Shown here: piece after piece, positions 44,309-53,406 of the stretch
Position numbering within the stretch: the stretch's first letter is position 1
How the letters are laid out: each line of letters begins with the position of its first letter
Source of the DNA: Azophilus sp965215035
Lineage (GTDB): Bacteria; Pseudomonadota; Gammaproteobacteria; Pseudomonadales; Azotimanducaceae
Length of the DNA stretch: 64,000 nucleotides
Direction: 5' to 3'
NCBI GenBank assembly: GCA_965215035.1
Contig: OZ244040.1
Span: forward strand, 806,001 to 870,000
Program-made: the position numbers and the translations under genes
The notes under the pieces: generated by a model
The model's input: only the letters and a program-made list of their open reading frames with translations
The model's database searches: none
What the model was told of the DNA's origin: nothing

Positions 44309-44413
44309 TAAGGAAAGTCTGATTAAGTTGATGTTCAAGGGCACCATGCTCCATAACCGATTGATTTTGTGTGGCGCTATCAGGTAACGGCGTACTTGTT
44401 CAGACCTTCCCTA
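44309..44413. repeat. R1 miniature element, best-preserved copy
   Basis: 105 bp including flanking TA on both sides. The ends AGGAAAGTCTGATTAAG and GGGAAGGTCTGAACAAG (the latter read on the minus strand) are inverted repeats, and the interior CAAGGGCACCATGCTCCATA is shared with the other copies. The TA flanks suggest mobilisation by an IS630/Tc1-type transposase. The right end overlaps the SDR stop codon. Confidence 0.85.
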
Positions 44414-45283
44414 AACCACCCGGGCCGGATGCGGTACCCTGGGTTCGCCAAGCTGGCCCCGGTACGATGGCGGCTGCATCCCGTTTCGGTCGGTAATGTC
44501 GTATTCGAGGGCCAGTTCCGCAGTCACCAAAGTCTGGCCCGACTTGTGCATTAACCGGGAGTCGCTCGCCAGGGCGTGGATTATCCTGCCGTTGAATTGG
44601 GGCGTCTCGGCGACGGCCATGAAACTCTCGTACTGCTCCCGCCGATGCCGCAACACGACTTCGGTTCGTTCGGTGAGCTGTGGGCCGAGCCAAAGCGAAA
44701 CCGCCGCGACACCTTCGTTTTCCAGATCGACGGCCATGTCCGCGGCCAGCTTGTCGCAGCCCGCCTTTTGCGCACCGTATGCGGGGCCGTGCATATAGCA
44801 GGCGCCACCAAACGAGGAAGTAAAGGTGATGAGTCCCGACCGTTGGGGAACCATGACCTTGGCGGAGTAGTAACTCGCCACATAGGCCGATCTGAGGCCG
44901 ATATCCAGGATATTCACCAAGTCCAGAGGCTTTTCCCAAAAGCCGCCCGGGTCGATGAGACTATCGTGGATACTGGCCGCATTGTTGACCAGAATGTCCA
45001 ACCGGCCCTGCTCCCCCAGCACCCGCTCCACGACCGCCCTGGTCTCGCCATCGTTGTGGTGGTCGCAGACCAGGCCAACGCCCCGGCCGCCGGCGGCGTT
45101 GATTGCATGCACGGTCTCATCGAGCGTACCCGGCAGCACCTCGCCCTTGAGCCTGGCGGTGGCCACGCTTTTCGAGCGACCGGTTACATACACCGTCATG
45201 CCCTCGGCGGCAAGGCCGAGCGCAATGCCCCTGCCGGCACCCCGCGTGGCGCCGGTAACCAATGCAACCTTGGGCTTCATCAT
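44411..45283 (-). CDS. Short-chain dehydrogenase/reductase, stop codon in R1
   Basis: 290-residue SDR resembling DHRS1-type members: cofactor motif VALVTGATRGAGRGIALGLA, VYVTGRS, LDILVNNAASIHDSL and the catalytic YGAQK in GPAYGAQKAGCDKLAADM. Starts at MMKPKVALV (45283) or the next Met. The extended frame to 45373 lacks homology. Its TAG stop is formed by the terminal bases of the R1 element, so the last residues may differ from the ancestral tail. Substrate unknown. Confidence 0.88.
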   Translation of the reverse strand: MMKPKVALVTGATRGAGRGIALGLAAEGMTVYVTGRSKSVATARLKGEVLPGTLDETVHAINAAGGRGVGLVCDHHNDGETRAVVERVLGEQGRLDILVNNAASIHDSLIDPGGFWEKPLDLVNILDIGLRSAYVASYYSAKVMVPQRSGLITFTSSFGGACYMHGPAYGAQKAGCDKLAADMAVDLENEGVAAVSLWLGPQLTERTEVVLRHRREQYESFMAVAETPQFNGRIIHALASDSRLMHKSGQTLVTAELALEYDITDRNGMQPPSYRGQLGEPRVPHPARVV

Positions 45284-45410
45284 CGGAAACTCCGTATCCG
45301 GGCCGGATGCGACCGCAACCAAACTAGTAAAAAAAAGCTTATGTTGCAATGTAAGGACATGAAAACGCAGCAATTCTCATTTTGGGGTGGTGTATCGGCT
45401 TGCATCCCGA

Positions 45411-45640
45411 GCCTGCCGACCGTACCGCGCCAAGACCAAGGGGAAAATCGAAAGACCCTTTCGCTACATCCGCCAGGATTTCTTCCTCGCCCGGCGCTTC
45501 CGTCATCTCGACGATCTCAACCGCCAGTCCGATCACTGGCGCATTACCTAGGCCAACCCGTGCGTCCACACCACCACCTCCCGCATCGTCGATGAGGCCT
45601 ACACCGAGGAGCTGGAGCGCGTGATCCCGCTACCGACCAT
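45411..45640 (+). pseudogene. IS21 transposase (IstA) C-terminal fragment
   Basis: In one frame: YRAKTKGKIERPFRYIRQDF, then FLARRFRHLDDLNRQSDHWR, an in-frame TAG, and ANPCVHTTTSRIVDEAYTEE. This is the post-catalytic part of IS21-family IstA. The DDE core is gone and a stop interrupts it. It abuts the serine recombinase fragment. Confidence 0.72.
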
Positions 45641-46440
45641 CGCCCACGGCGCCCCGAACCATCAGGCCCTTGCAGTTGGCGTTGTCGGCGATAAATCGCT
45701 GGTTCCTCTCGAATTCCTCCCAGGAAACGTAACCCTCGTGATGATCGCGGATCAACACATCCCAGTCCTCGCGTTCCCGGCGCAATCCCCGGACAACGCG
45801 CTTGCGGCCGTTCTCGACCGTCACCCGGCTCCCGGTGCGCCCATACGCGTACGCGCCGGCGTAGACCGGATTGGTCAGCAGCTTGTGTACCCTGCCATAG
45901 ACCGGTGCCTTCCATACAACTCCTCGATCATCACCGACGATCCGAATCGCCGGGAGCGGCACCTCCTCCTGGCGCAACGAGAGGTGGACCTGGCGGATGC
46001 TCCGGAACTCCGAGAACTTGCGGAACACCAGCTCGACGGCTTCCCGGACGCGACGGTCGGGATCCTTGGCGATGCGGTCGTGCCGGACCTTCGCGTATCC
46101 CACCGCGACGCTCAGCAAGAGTTCGCCCCTCGAAGCCTTCAAGCGTAACGCTTCGAGCGAACGCTGACGCAACGTGGAAAGCTCCATCTCGCTGATGGTG
46201 CCCTTCATGCCCAGAAGCAGGCGATCGTTCGGCAGCTTGGGATCGTAGACGCCGTCCTCGTCGCCCAGCAGGCAGCCCACCAGTGCGCATAACTCCAGTA
46301 GAGTGTGCCAGTCGCGGCCGTTAAACGTCCTGCGGCCCCATTCTTCGATGATGCCGCGCCGATAGAACGTGCGGGCGATGAGCGGGTTCCAGGGGCGCGA
46401 GTCGTGTGGGCCGGCAGGTTGACCGTTTATTCCGACATGG
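45630..46440 (-). pseudogene. Large serine recombinase fragment, both ends missing
   Basis: From about 46440 the frame reads IARTFYRRGIIEEWGRRTFN, then NDRLLLGMKGTISEMELSTL and RQRSLEALRLKASRGEL, and KLLTNPVYAGAYAYGRTGSR near residue 190: end of the resolvase domain plus the recombinase domain. The N-terminal catalytic serine region and the C-terminal zinc ribbon are absent. A remnant of a phage or mobile-element integrase. Confidence 0.78.
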
Positions 46441-46469
46441 CTGAGTGACCGTCCGCGACGGCTTACGAC

Positions 46470-46778
46470 TCAACCCGACGCTGACAAGCGGCTGTCGTTC
46501 GCCAGCGACGGCAGGTGCTCGATCTCCGCGCCGTGCTCGCGTTCCGCCAGCCTCAACTCGTACAGCTTCTGCAGGTTCAGCCAGAACTCGCCTGACGTCC
46601 CAAAGAACCGTCCTAGACGCAGCGCGGTGTCTCCCGTAACGGCGCGCTGACCGTTCAAAATCTGCGTAACGCGGTTCACCGGCACTTCTATCCGCCGCGC
46701 CAGCTCCGCCGCGCTCATGCCGAGCGCTTCCAGATCCTCACGTAGAGTCTCGCCGGGATGTATCGGTTCGCGCGTCAT
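46470..46778 (-). CDS. higA: HigA-family antitoxin
   Basis: 102 residues: MTREPIHPGETLREDLEALG, HTH LSAAELARRIEVPVNRVTQI preceded by Met-Ser, and FFGTSGEFWLNLQKLYELRL. Binds HigB and represses the operon. It has a good ribosome site (GGGAGACG) and lies 16 bp after higB, the reversed toxin-first order that is normal for HigBA. Apparently complete. Confidence 0.92.
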   Translation of the reverse strand: MTREPIHPGETLREDLEALGMSAAELARRIEVPVNRVTQILNGQRAVTGDTALRLGRFFGTSGEFWLNLQKLYELRLAEREHGAEIEHLPSLANDSRLSASG

Positions 46779-46794
46779 GTCACGTCTCCCTCTT

Positions 46795-47076
46795 TCAGTG
46801 GTAGTCGACGATCTGAACTCTCGTCGGGCCGGGACTCCTGTCCGGCCATTTGAAGCCGACTCGCCACTGGTCGTTGATGGGTATGCTCCATTGCCCCTTG
46901 CGATCACCCTTCAACCTTTCCAGGCGGTTCCCGGGCCGCGCTAGGTCGCGTAGCTCAATCGCCGCGTCGAGCTGGTCGAGCTTGCGCGACGCGGTCCGCG
47001 CAAAGCCGGAGAAGGCGGCAACCCTTCGTCCGTTGTAGAAGTCCTCCGTTCTCCTGTCCGCGAAGCCGGCAATCAA
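46795..47076 (-). CDS. higB: HigB-family mRNA interferase toxin
   Basis: 93 residues from a TTG at 47076: (L)IAGFADRRTEDFYNGRRV, FARTASRKLDQLDAAIELRD, NRLERLKGDRKGQWSIPIND and QWRVGFKWPD, ending VQIVDYH. These are full-length HigB features, unlike the truncated toxin at 22484. The frame extends to 47196 but the extra part is not HigB-like. Cleaves mRNA on the ribosome; neutralised by the adjacent HigA. Confidence 0.88.
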   Translation of the reverse strand: MIAGFADRRTEDFYNGRRVAAFSGFARTASRKLDQLDAAIELRDLARPGNRLERLKGDRKGQWSIPINDQWRVGFKWPDRSPGPTRVQIVDYH

Positions 47077-47331
47077 CGTCCGTTCGATTCGTGTGGCGGT
47101 TGACGTTCGAGCGTAGACCTCGGTATGCGTTACGTCAAGCGTAATTCCACTGGATGTCCGACCTAGCGTTTCGCGTAGCTCCATCCTCCGGTGCATCGCA
47201 GTCAGGCAACCCGTGAATCAGCACGTTCCTTGGTGAAGCACAGTCCGGTTCCCCAGGCCACGCAACCGCGGTGAAATGATTGAAATTTTTGCTAGGTCTC
47301 TCGGCTGCAAGCGCACAAATCTGGCCGGGGC

Positions 47332-48414
47332 CTATAGCCTGCCCTTGCCGAGGTCGAGAGCACCCCGTGCGAGGTTGAGCCGCAGCGCATCGGATGCGCC
47401 CTCCGCTAGGCGCAGGGCGCGAACCCGGCGATACAGCGCTTCTAGGGGATGCCCCGCGGCGAGCGCTTGGCCACCGAGCAGTTGGATGGCGGCGTCGACG
47501 ATGCGGCTGACGGCTTCGGTGGCGAAAACCTTGCAGATAATGCCTTCGTTGATGATGTTGTTGCCGGATTCGGCTAGTCGCGCGGTGCGGTACAGCATGC
47601 TGCGCGCCGCAAACGTCTGCATGCGCATGTCGGCGTAACGCAGGCGAGTGCTCTCCCGGTCGCCACGCGGTTTGCCGTGGCGGTCGGGTGTTTCGAGATG
47701 GCGGGTGGTGAACCCGACTACCCAACGGGCCAGCCCTACGCACTCGGCGCCGATGGCCAGCCGCGTATCGACGATCTGGCCCATGGCTCGTGGCAGGCCC
47801 TCGCCGGGTTGGCCGACTATGCGGTTGGCGGGCACCCGTACGTTGTCGAACTCAAAGACGGCGTGGTGGCTGCCGTCCAGGGATGCAAAGCGCCTGGTCA
47901 TATGCACGCCGGTTGCGCCAGTGTCGATGACGACTATGGCTGGACCCGATCCCTCAATGCGTACCAGGGTATTGATGAAATCGGCGTCGGCCCCGCCCGT
48001 TACATAGGACTTGGTGCCGTTAACGATCAGCTCGTCCTTGGCAAGCGTGCCGATGGTGGGTTTGTCTTGAGGTTCTGTGAAGCCGAAAGCCGACCGTTTC
48101 TCACCGCGCAGCATCGGCTTGAGATACTCGCTGGCAAGAGGCTCCCGGCAACCATCCAGAACACCGGGGCCGGGTCCGAAAACAGCGTCTAGGAATGGCG
48201 GGTTATGAGATGCCAATTCCTCGCGTACCACCGTCAGGGCCAGCGGCCCGGCCGCGCTGCCACCGTAACGCCGTGGCTGCGTCATCTGGAAGAAACCGGC
48301 CTGTCGCGCAGCGCTGATCGCGTCGCGGCGACTTTGCAGGGCGGGCAGTTGTCTGGTGAATTGGGTGGCGCGGTCGCGCAGCACCAGCAGCTCTTTGGTG
48401 AGCTGTTCAGGCAT
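47332..48414 (-). CDS. Acyl-CoA dehydrogenase family protein
   Basis: 360-residue flavoprotein. AFGFTEPQDKPTIGTL and VNGTKSYVTGGADADFINTLV are the flavin/substrate loop, FEFDNVRVPANRIVG the middle beta-domain end, and LAESGNNIINEGIICKVFAT with IQLLGGQALAAGHPLEALYR the C-terminal helices. The N-terminal domain is shorter than usual. Substrate unknown; may serve the same breakdown pathways as the neighbouring SDR and flavin reductase. Confidence 0.87.
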   Translation of the reverse strand: MPEQLTKELLVLRDRATQFTRQLPALQSRRDAISAARQAGFFQMTQPRRYGGSAAGPLALTVVREELASHNPPFLDAVFGPGPGVLDGCREPLASEYLKPMLRGEKRSAFGFTEPQDKPTIGTLAKDELIVNGTKSYVTGGADADFINTLVRIEGSGPAIVVIDTGATGVHMTRRFASLDGSHHAVFEFDNVRVPANRIVGQPGEGLPRAMGQIVDTRLAIGAECVGLARWVVGFTTRHLETPDRHGKPRGDRESTRLRYADMRMQTFAARSMLYRTARLAESGNNIINEGIICKVFATEAVSRIVDAAIQLLGGQALAAGHPLEALYRRVRALRLAEGASDALRLNLARGALDLGKGRL

Positions 48415-48423
48415 TGGGGCTCC

Positions 48424-48795
48424 TCACAGGGCGGGGCCAACTAGAATGACGACGATTAGGAGGGCGCACATAACCATGATGCCGACGGCGTACAGGATCA
48501 GGCTCTCCCGCCTAGCCTGGCTGGTGAGGAATGGCTCCACCGCTTCGGGTTGCCTAGCGGTCATTGCGCTGGTCAGGCGGTAACGGGTGAGGCCGTCGCG
48601 CTTGGGCAGCCGCACGAACAGTTCCGGGGTGCCGTCGAGCAGCCGCACCACAAGGGCAAAGCCGATACCGGTGTGCCGGGCTATTTGGGTGGGATGCAGC
48701 CCCTTGCCGGGATGGGCCAGGAAACAACGGTACATGTCGTACAGCCTGCGGATTTTGCCGCGAAAACGAAAGGTGAAAGGGAACAGGCTAAACAT
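48424..48795 (-). CDS. Hypothetical protein with a C-terminal membrane anchor
   Basis: 123 residues from the ATG at 48795, directly upstream of the acyl-CoA dehydrogenase (9 bp). GLHPTQIARHTGIGFALVVRLLDG looks like a winged-helix or HTH segment followed by ELFVRLPKRDGLTRYRL, and the end is one membrane helix, SLILYAVGIMVMCALLIVVILV. I do not recognise the family. A tail-anchored regulator or scaffold is possible but not shown. Confidence 0.6.
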   Translation of the reverse strand: MFSLFPFTFRFRGKIRRLYDMYRCFLAHPGKGLHPTQIARHTGIGFALVVRLLDGTPELFVRLPKRDGLTRYRLTSAMTARQPEAVEPFLTSQARRESLILYAVGIMVMCALLIVVILVGPAL

Positions 48796-49029
48796 GTTAT
48801 GCGGTGGGCTTGATTGGTGTTGGCCGGCCAAGTCTAGCAGTTGCGCCTGTCGAGGCATCGCGGCAGTGGTTGGCGGTTGTCACGTCCGTCCCGGGCAGAC
48901 GGGTTGCGGGGTGGGTGTTTCTAAAGGGCGGTGCGGATCCCCAAATGCGTGAATTTGGCACAAAACTCGAACCGACCAGCTCTCCGCCAGCAACTCAATA
49001 AAAACAATAATTTATAGTGATCGTACCTA

Positions 49030-49310
49030 GATTTATACCACAAAATCGAGGGCTTGACGGTACGAATCGGCACGCATTTAATCCATGGAGATCTGAATGC
49101 CGGACGCTTTGAGCGTATCCGTCCAGTCCCGGCTGGTGAACTGGCCGCCTTGGTCCGTATTGAAGATCTCCGGCGTTCCCAGGCGCTCACCTGATTCGGG
49201 TGGACCCCATGCCGGGCCGCAATGGCCTGTACCGTGCAATCTCCGCGAAGCGCTTCCAGCGCCACCTTCTTCTTGAAATCCGCCGTGAACCGGCGCCGTT
49301 TGGTCGTCAT
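49030..49310 (-). pseudogene. IS3-family element with internal deletion (orfA head joined to orfB)
   Basis: The first 45 codons are IS3 OrfA: MTTKRRRFTADFKKKVALEA, then an HTH with AIAARHGVHPNQVSAWE. The sequence then switches to another frame reading GTPEIFNTDQGGQFTSRDWT, the second DDE aspartate region of OrfB, ending at SGIQISMD. Most of the transposase is therefore missing. TGTACAAAAAAGTGGGACC at 49361 may be in the element end. Confidence 0.72.
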
Positions 49311-49532
49311 ATCAGTGCCCTCCTTGCGGCACCGAAATACACCTTAACGACCTGTACAAAAAAGTGGGACCATCTCACCCTGCCCATGAGGGGTCTGCAA
49401 GCCATAGTGAGAATTGCTGGTGAAAACGCTTTCAATAAGCATAAGAAATTCGCAAAATGCTGCGCATAGTGACAACGGCCGCAAGGTACACAGAATAGGG
49501 CATACAAGGTCGAGGTGGAGGAGCGCTGCTCG

Positions 49533-51248
49533 GTGCAACCCGGTAAACACGGTTGGCATTCCTTTGTCGACGCGCCGCGCTGCATAGCATCAGCGGACCA
49601 GATTGCCTGGGACCAAGAGGCGGATCTGGTGGTGGTGGGGTTTGGCGGCGCGGGCGCCACGGCGGCCCTGCGCGCCGCCCAACAGGGGCTGTCCGTGGTC
49701 GCTGTCGACAAGGCCGAGGGTGGCGGGGCAACGCTCGCCAGCGGCGGCGTGGTGTATGCGGGAGGCGGCACGCGCATTCAGAAGCAATTCGGCGAAGTGG
49801 ATTCGCCGGAGAATATGTTCGCCTATCTTAAACTCGAGACTGGGGATGTGGTGGGCGACAGCACGTTGCGGCGCTTTTGCCGGCACAGCGCCGAACACCT
49901 GGACTGGCTCATGGAACAGGGGGTGGCCTTCGGTGGCCCGGTTTGCAAGGAAAAAACCTCGTACCCCAACGTCGACTACTTCCTGTATCACTCCGACAAC
50001 TCCCTTTTGCCGGAGTATGCCAAGCGGGCACGGCCCGCCGCGCGGGGGCACCGGGGGGTAATGCGCAAGGGACGCAGCGCGGTGAATCTCGGCGGCGCCA
50101 TCTATCTGCCGCTTAGATCCCGCTGCCTACAGGCGGGGGTGTCGCTTCTTACCAAGACCGAGGCGCGGCGCCTGGTAGTCGACACCGAGGGCAGGGTGCT
50201 GGGTGTGGAGGCATTGCAAATCCCGGCGGATAGCCCAGCCTACGCGGAGCACCAGGCCTGTTTGCGAAGGGGCGGTTGGCTCGCCAACCGATATCCTTTC
50301 TTTCTTCCCGGTGCACGGGCCGTGCATCGGCGAGTTGCGCGGTATTTCGCCCGTGCCGCCGAGATTGAGGCCTCGGCCCGGGTTACCCTGAGCATTCGGT
50401 CGCAGCGTGGCGTTTGTCTGAGTGCCGGGGGATTCATATTCAATCGCGGGATGGTCGAGCATCACTGTCCGGCCTTCGCCGCAGGGGTTCCCTTAGGAAC
50501 GCCCGCCGACGATGGCTCCGGCATCCGTTTGGGGCAAAGCGTGGGCGGCGCGGTGGCAAGCATGGATAGAGCCACCGCGTGGCGCTTCATCAACCCACCG
50601 TTGGCCTGGTCCCAGGGGATTATCGTCGACGACGAGGGCAAACGCTTCGTTAACGAGTCATGCTACGGTGCCACCATCGGCGATGCCATGGTGCAACGCG
50701 CTGGCGGCAAAGGTTGGCTGATTCTGGATAACCGCCTGGTTCGCCGTGCCTGGCGGCAGATCTGGCCGACCAAGGTGTTGCCGTTTCAGTGGCAACTAGC
50801 GGCGCTGAACATGCTTTTCGGAAAAAGCAAGTTCCGCAATCTGCCATCTTTGTGCGAGCGCTTCGGCTTCGATGCCGAGACCTTGCGGACCACACTGGCA
50901 CAGTATCGGCGGGTTGCGGCGGGCGAGGAGCGCGACCCCTTTGGCAAACACCAGGCGGATGCGCACCATCTGTCCCCGCCGCTGCATGTAATCGATGCCT
51001 CCGTTGCCGCGCGCCTGTTTCCCTGTACGGTACTCACCCTGGGCGGACTTCGAGTCGACGAGGCGAATGGCCGCGTGCTCAACGAAACAGGCGAGGCAAT
51101 AGAAGGCTTGTTCGCGGCGGGGCGCAACGCCGTCGGCATACCTTCACACCTTTATGTGAGTGGCCTTTCCATCGCCGATTGCGTCTTCTCGGGGATGCGT
51201 GTCGCCGATACGGCCGCAGGCCAGGGGGCGGACCCAGTTAAAGCCTGA
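49533..51248 (+). CDS. FAD-dependent dehydrogenase, KstD/fumarate-reductase fold
   Basis: 571 residues. FAD-binding start ADLVVVGFGGAGATAALRAA, then EGGGATLASGGVVYAGGG; the end LTLGGLRVDEANGRVLNETG followed by GLFAAGRNAVGIPSHLYVSG is the second FAD region. The family holds 3-ketosteroid delta-dehydrogenases and related succinate/fumarate enzymes. The GTG at 49533 is chosen because GGAGGAG (49517-49523) lies 9 nt ahead; a GTG at 49515 is the alternative. Substrate unproven; a cyclic ketone is plausible. Confidence 0.87.
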   Translation: MQPGKHGWHSFVDAPRCIASADQIAWDQEADLVVVGFGGAGATAALRAAQQGLSVVAVDKAEGGGATLASGGVVYAGGGTRIQKQFGEVDSPENMFAYLKLETGDVVGDSTLRRFCRHSAEHLDWLMEQGVAFGGPVCKEKTSYPNVDYFLYHSDNSLLPEYAKRARPAARGHRGVMRKGRSAVNLGGAIYLPLRSRCLQAGVSLLTKTEARRLVVDTEGRVLGVEALQIPADSPAYAEHQACLRRGGWLANRYPFFLPGARAVHRRVARYFARAAEIEASARVTLSIRSQRGVCLSAGGFIFNRGMVEHHCPAFAAGVPLGTPADDGSGIRLGQSVGGAVASMDRATAWRFINPPLAWSQGIIVDDEGKRFVNESCYGATIGDAMVQRAGGKGWLILDNRLVRRAWRQIWPTKVLPFQWQLAALNMLFGKSKFRNLPSLCERFGFDAETLRTTLAQYRRVAAGEERDPFGKHQADAHHLSPPLHVIDASVAARLFPCTVLTLGGLRVDEANGRVLNETGEAIEGLFAAGRNAVGIPSHLYVSGLSIADCVFSGMRVADTAAGQGADPVKA

Positions 51249-51966
51249 GGCATTCAATTTTGCGGCGCTTTGTGAGCGAGCCGGTGCGACCCAGATCGAG
51301 TTTCTGCCATTCACCGCTACCCCAACCGCATCTTTGTCCAGAGGGCGATTGGGGTCTCAGTGAACTCGAACCATCATCGCCAGGACAGCAATCCCTGGCG
51401 GAAATCAGTGGGACCGCGATTCAAACGCTGTCGAATGGCCAAATTCTGGCCAGTAAACTAATTCACCGAGGATTCCAGGGGCTCGCCCGGGATGTGTTTG
51501 ATCTGGCTATCGTCCAAACACCGGACAAAACAGCATTCGACCAAGCTGCAAGCCTACGCCTACCAGCGGGTGCCGAGTTGCTGATCTAGGAAATTCGAGG
51601 CACGTCGACCGCGTATTGGGAGATAGTTCCAAATTTAATTAGGCTTACAAACCCGCAATGGGCCGATCTGGTTCATCGGGCACCAGAAGTTGTCGCCAAG
51701 GCGCTTCAATGCCATGTGCGGTCCACGCCAACCGCCCCATCCCCCAGCGGGTGCGCCAGCGGCATTGCCCTCCGTATGGGATGTGTTCCGTCTGCTCTGG
51801 TCGCGCCGCAGCTTCCGCTACATGGCCCTTGCCGGTCGCGGACCTCTGCCCTGATGAAGAAGGGATTAAGACCGCCGGCGGCTCAATCGGGTGAGCCTCC
51901 TGGCGTGGCTATGCGCTGTGCTTGCCGCGATGTACTAGCCAGGGGCGAATCGGGGGGGCGCTAAGC
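51249..51966 (+). pseudogene. Gene graveyard: nucleotidyltransferase-like and MFS-like fragments
   Basis: No intact gene. At 51395-51589 a frame reads AIQTLSNGQILASKLIHRGF then QGLARDVFDLAIVQTPDKTA, like the C-terminal part of AbiEii-type nucleotidyltransferases (RDVFDL motif). At about 51765-51855 another frame reads PSVWDVFRLLWSRRSFRYMA, as in a cytoplasmic loop of MFS transporters, and stops soon after. Both are scars at the left border of the TIR island. Confidence 0.5.
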
Positions 51967-52574
51967 GTGGCACACAGGGTGTTCATCAGCTATCACCATG
52001 CAAATGAGCAGAGCCATAAAGACGAGTTGGTCCGCCGGGGTGAGGAACATCAGATATTTGTGGACCAGTCGGTGGATACGGGAGACATCTCCGATGAACA
52101 GTCGGACGAGCGAATCAGGGAGAAGATTCGCGACGAGTACTTGCGGGATTTGAGCGTCACGGTCATTTTGGTGGGAACGGAAACCAAGGGGCGGAAGCAC
52201 ATCGACTGGGAAATCTACTCCAGCATGATCGACGGGCAGGTGAACAAGAAGTCCGGCATCCTGGTGATCAACCTACCGAGCGTGGACAACGGGATGGTCT
52301 GGGCTCCGCACGGCGAGAAGGAAAAGAGCTGGTATACCCGGATGTAAGGAACTGGACCAGCGTGACTCGAAGGACGGAGATCGAAGACCGATTTCCCTAC
52401 ATGCCTTCGAGGATTGTCGATAGCCTTGTGGCAGGCGTGAAGATTTCGGTCGCACGATGGAACCTGTTGACGGCGGCAAGGCTTCGATTTCTCATCGAGG
52501 CGGCATTCAACGCACGGCGTAGCTGCGGCTACGACTTGAGTGCGCCGATGAGACACAGGAATACATTTCTCTGA
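51967..52574 (+). pseudogene. TIR-like (DUF1863/ThsB-type) protein, frameshifted near its end
   Basis: The uninterrupted part (51967-52347, 126 codons, GTG start) begins (V)AHRVFISYHHANEQSHKDEL; ILVGTETKGRKHIDWEIYSS carries the putative catalytic Glu at residue 82. The frame ends after KEKSWYTRM. In another frame from 52334 the protein continues YPDVRNWTSVTRRTEIEDRF, then MPSRIVDSLVAGVKISVARW and CGYDLSAPMRHRN, which is what I expect at the C-terminus of this family. So a 1- or 2-base slip near 52335 splits a gene of about 200 codons. The TIR core itself may still be made. Confidence 0.78.
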
Positions 52575-52587
52575 CCCGCATTGTAGG

Positions 52588-53406
52588 TCAGGCGTCTCTT
52601 GCCAATCGACTTAGCCCGCACAGGACCAGCGCTATGGCCTCGTGGATATAGGGAGTCTGGGCGAGGGTCCGGTTTTCGGAGGTATCTAGACCGTTGCTCA
52701 GGACGCCGACATCTCCGGCGTAACGCATGAATTCGTCAAGTCGTTCCCATGAGCGCGGCGAGGAACCCGTGACACGTTCAGCTAAACGCATGGCCTGTGC
52801 GATGTCTCTGGCGCAGCCGCCGAAGCCGCCAAGGACGTACAACGGCTTGTGATGCTGTAGCGAGATCAAGCACTCTTCCGCAACGCCGGGCATGCGGCCT
52901 TGGTACCCCGCGACCCTTCCGCCGAGGACTATTCTCGCGTCGGTATCGCGCAGCATCTTCATGCGCATCGCGGTAAGCGCCGTGGCAATCTGCTCGGGCC
53001 TAGGCGGAGAAGATGGGTAGCGCAAACGGTCGAGTTCGGCGCCATCGGCGGAGAGGCAGACGATCTTGGCAACGCCTACCAGTCGGTCGGAAAGGTCGCG
53101 AAGTTCGTACTGAGGTATGGAGGTCCATACAGGCCAAGCCAAGTAGTCAGTGACGGGCGGACCGGGTTGGGGGTCGGAGGGTCGTCCGTAGCGGCTGGCG
53201 ATTTCGAAGAGCTCCTCAGTGAAGCCGCCGTGCCGAAGGTCGCCACCATAGGCGACATGGTATCCGTAGGAGAGTAAGTAGGTCGCTAGGCCGGTCATAG
53301 CCCGATGGAGATGGCGTTCGCCCATGCCTAGGAACGGGAGATCTGGGCTGTCGGATACCGAGACCGCGATCATGCGGGCTGTGGAGGTAGCTGCTGCGTC
53401 AATCAT
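52588..53406 (-). CDS. SLOG-domain protein coupled to a TIR gene
   Basis: 272 residues. IAVSVSDSPDLPFLGMGERH, ATYLLSYGYHVAYGGDLRHG and FTEELFEIASRYGR form a Rossmann-like SLOG sensor (LOG/TIR-associated superfamily), with DARIVLGGRVAGYQGRMPGV and KPLYVLGGFGGCARDIAQAM as later strands. SLOG domains are thought to bind or process nucleotide-derived signals made by TIR or similar enzymes. The ATG at 53406 overlaps the TIR stop in ATGA, so both are made together. There is no Sir2 or membrane effector attached, unlike ThsA. Confidence 0.75.
   Translation of the reverse strand: MIDAAATSTARMIAVSVSDSPDLPFLGMGERHLHRAMTGLATYLLSYGYHVAYGGDLRHGGFTEELFEIASRYGRPSDPQPGPPVTDYLAWPVWTSIPQYELRDLSDRLVGVAKIVCLSADGAELDRLRYPSSPPRPEQIATALTAMRMKMLRDTDARIVLGGRVAGYQGRMPGVAEECLISLQHHKPLYVLGGFGGCARDIAQAMRLAERVTGSSPRSWERLDEFMRYAGDVGVLSNGLDTSENRTLAQTPYIHEAIALVLCGLSRLARDA

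Noticed and set aside
44576..45595. 339-codon plus-strand frame opposite the SDR
   Set aside because: It is antisense to the SDR and then runs out of frame across the IS21 fragment.
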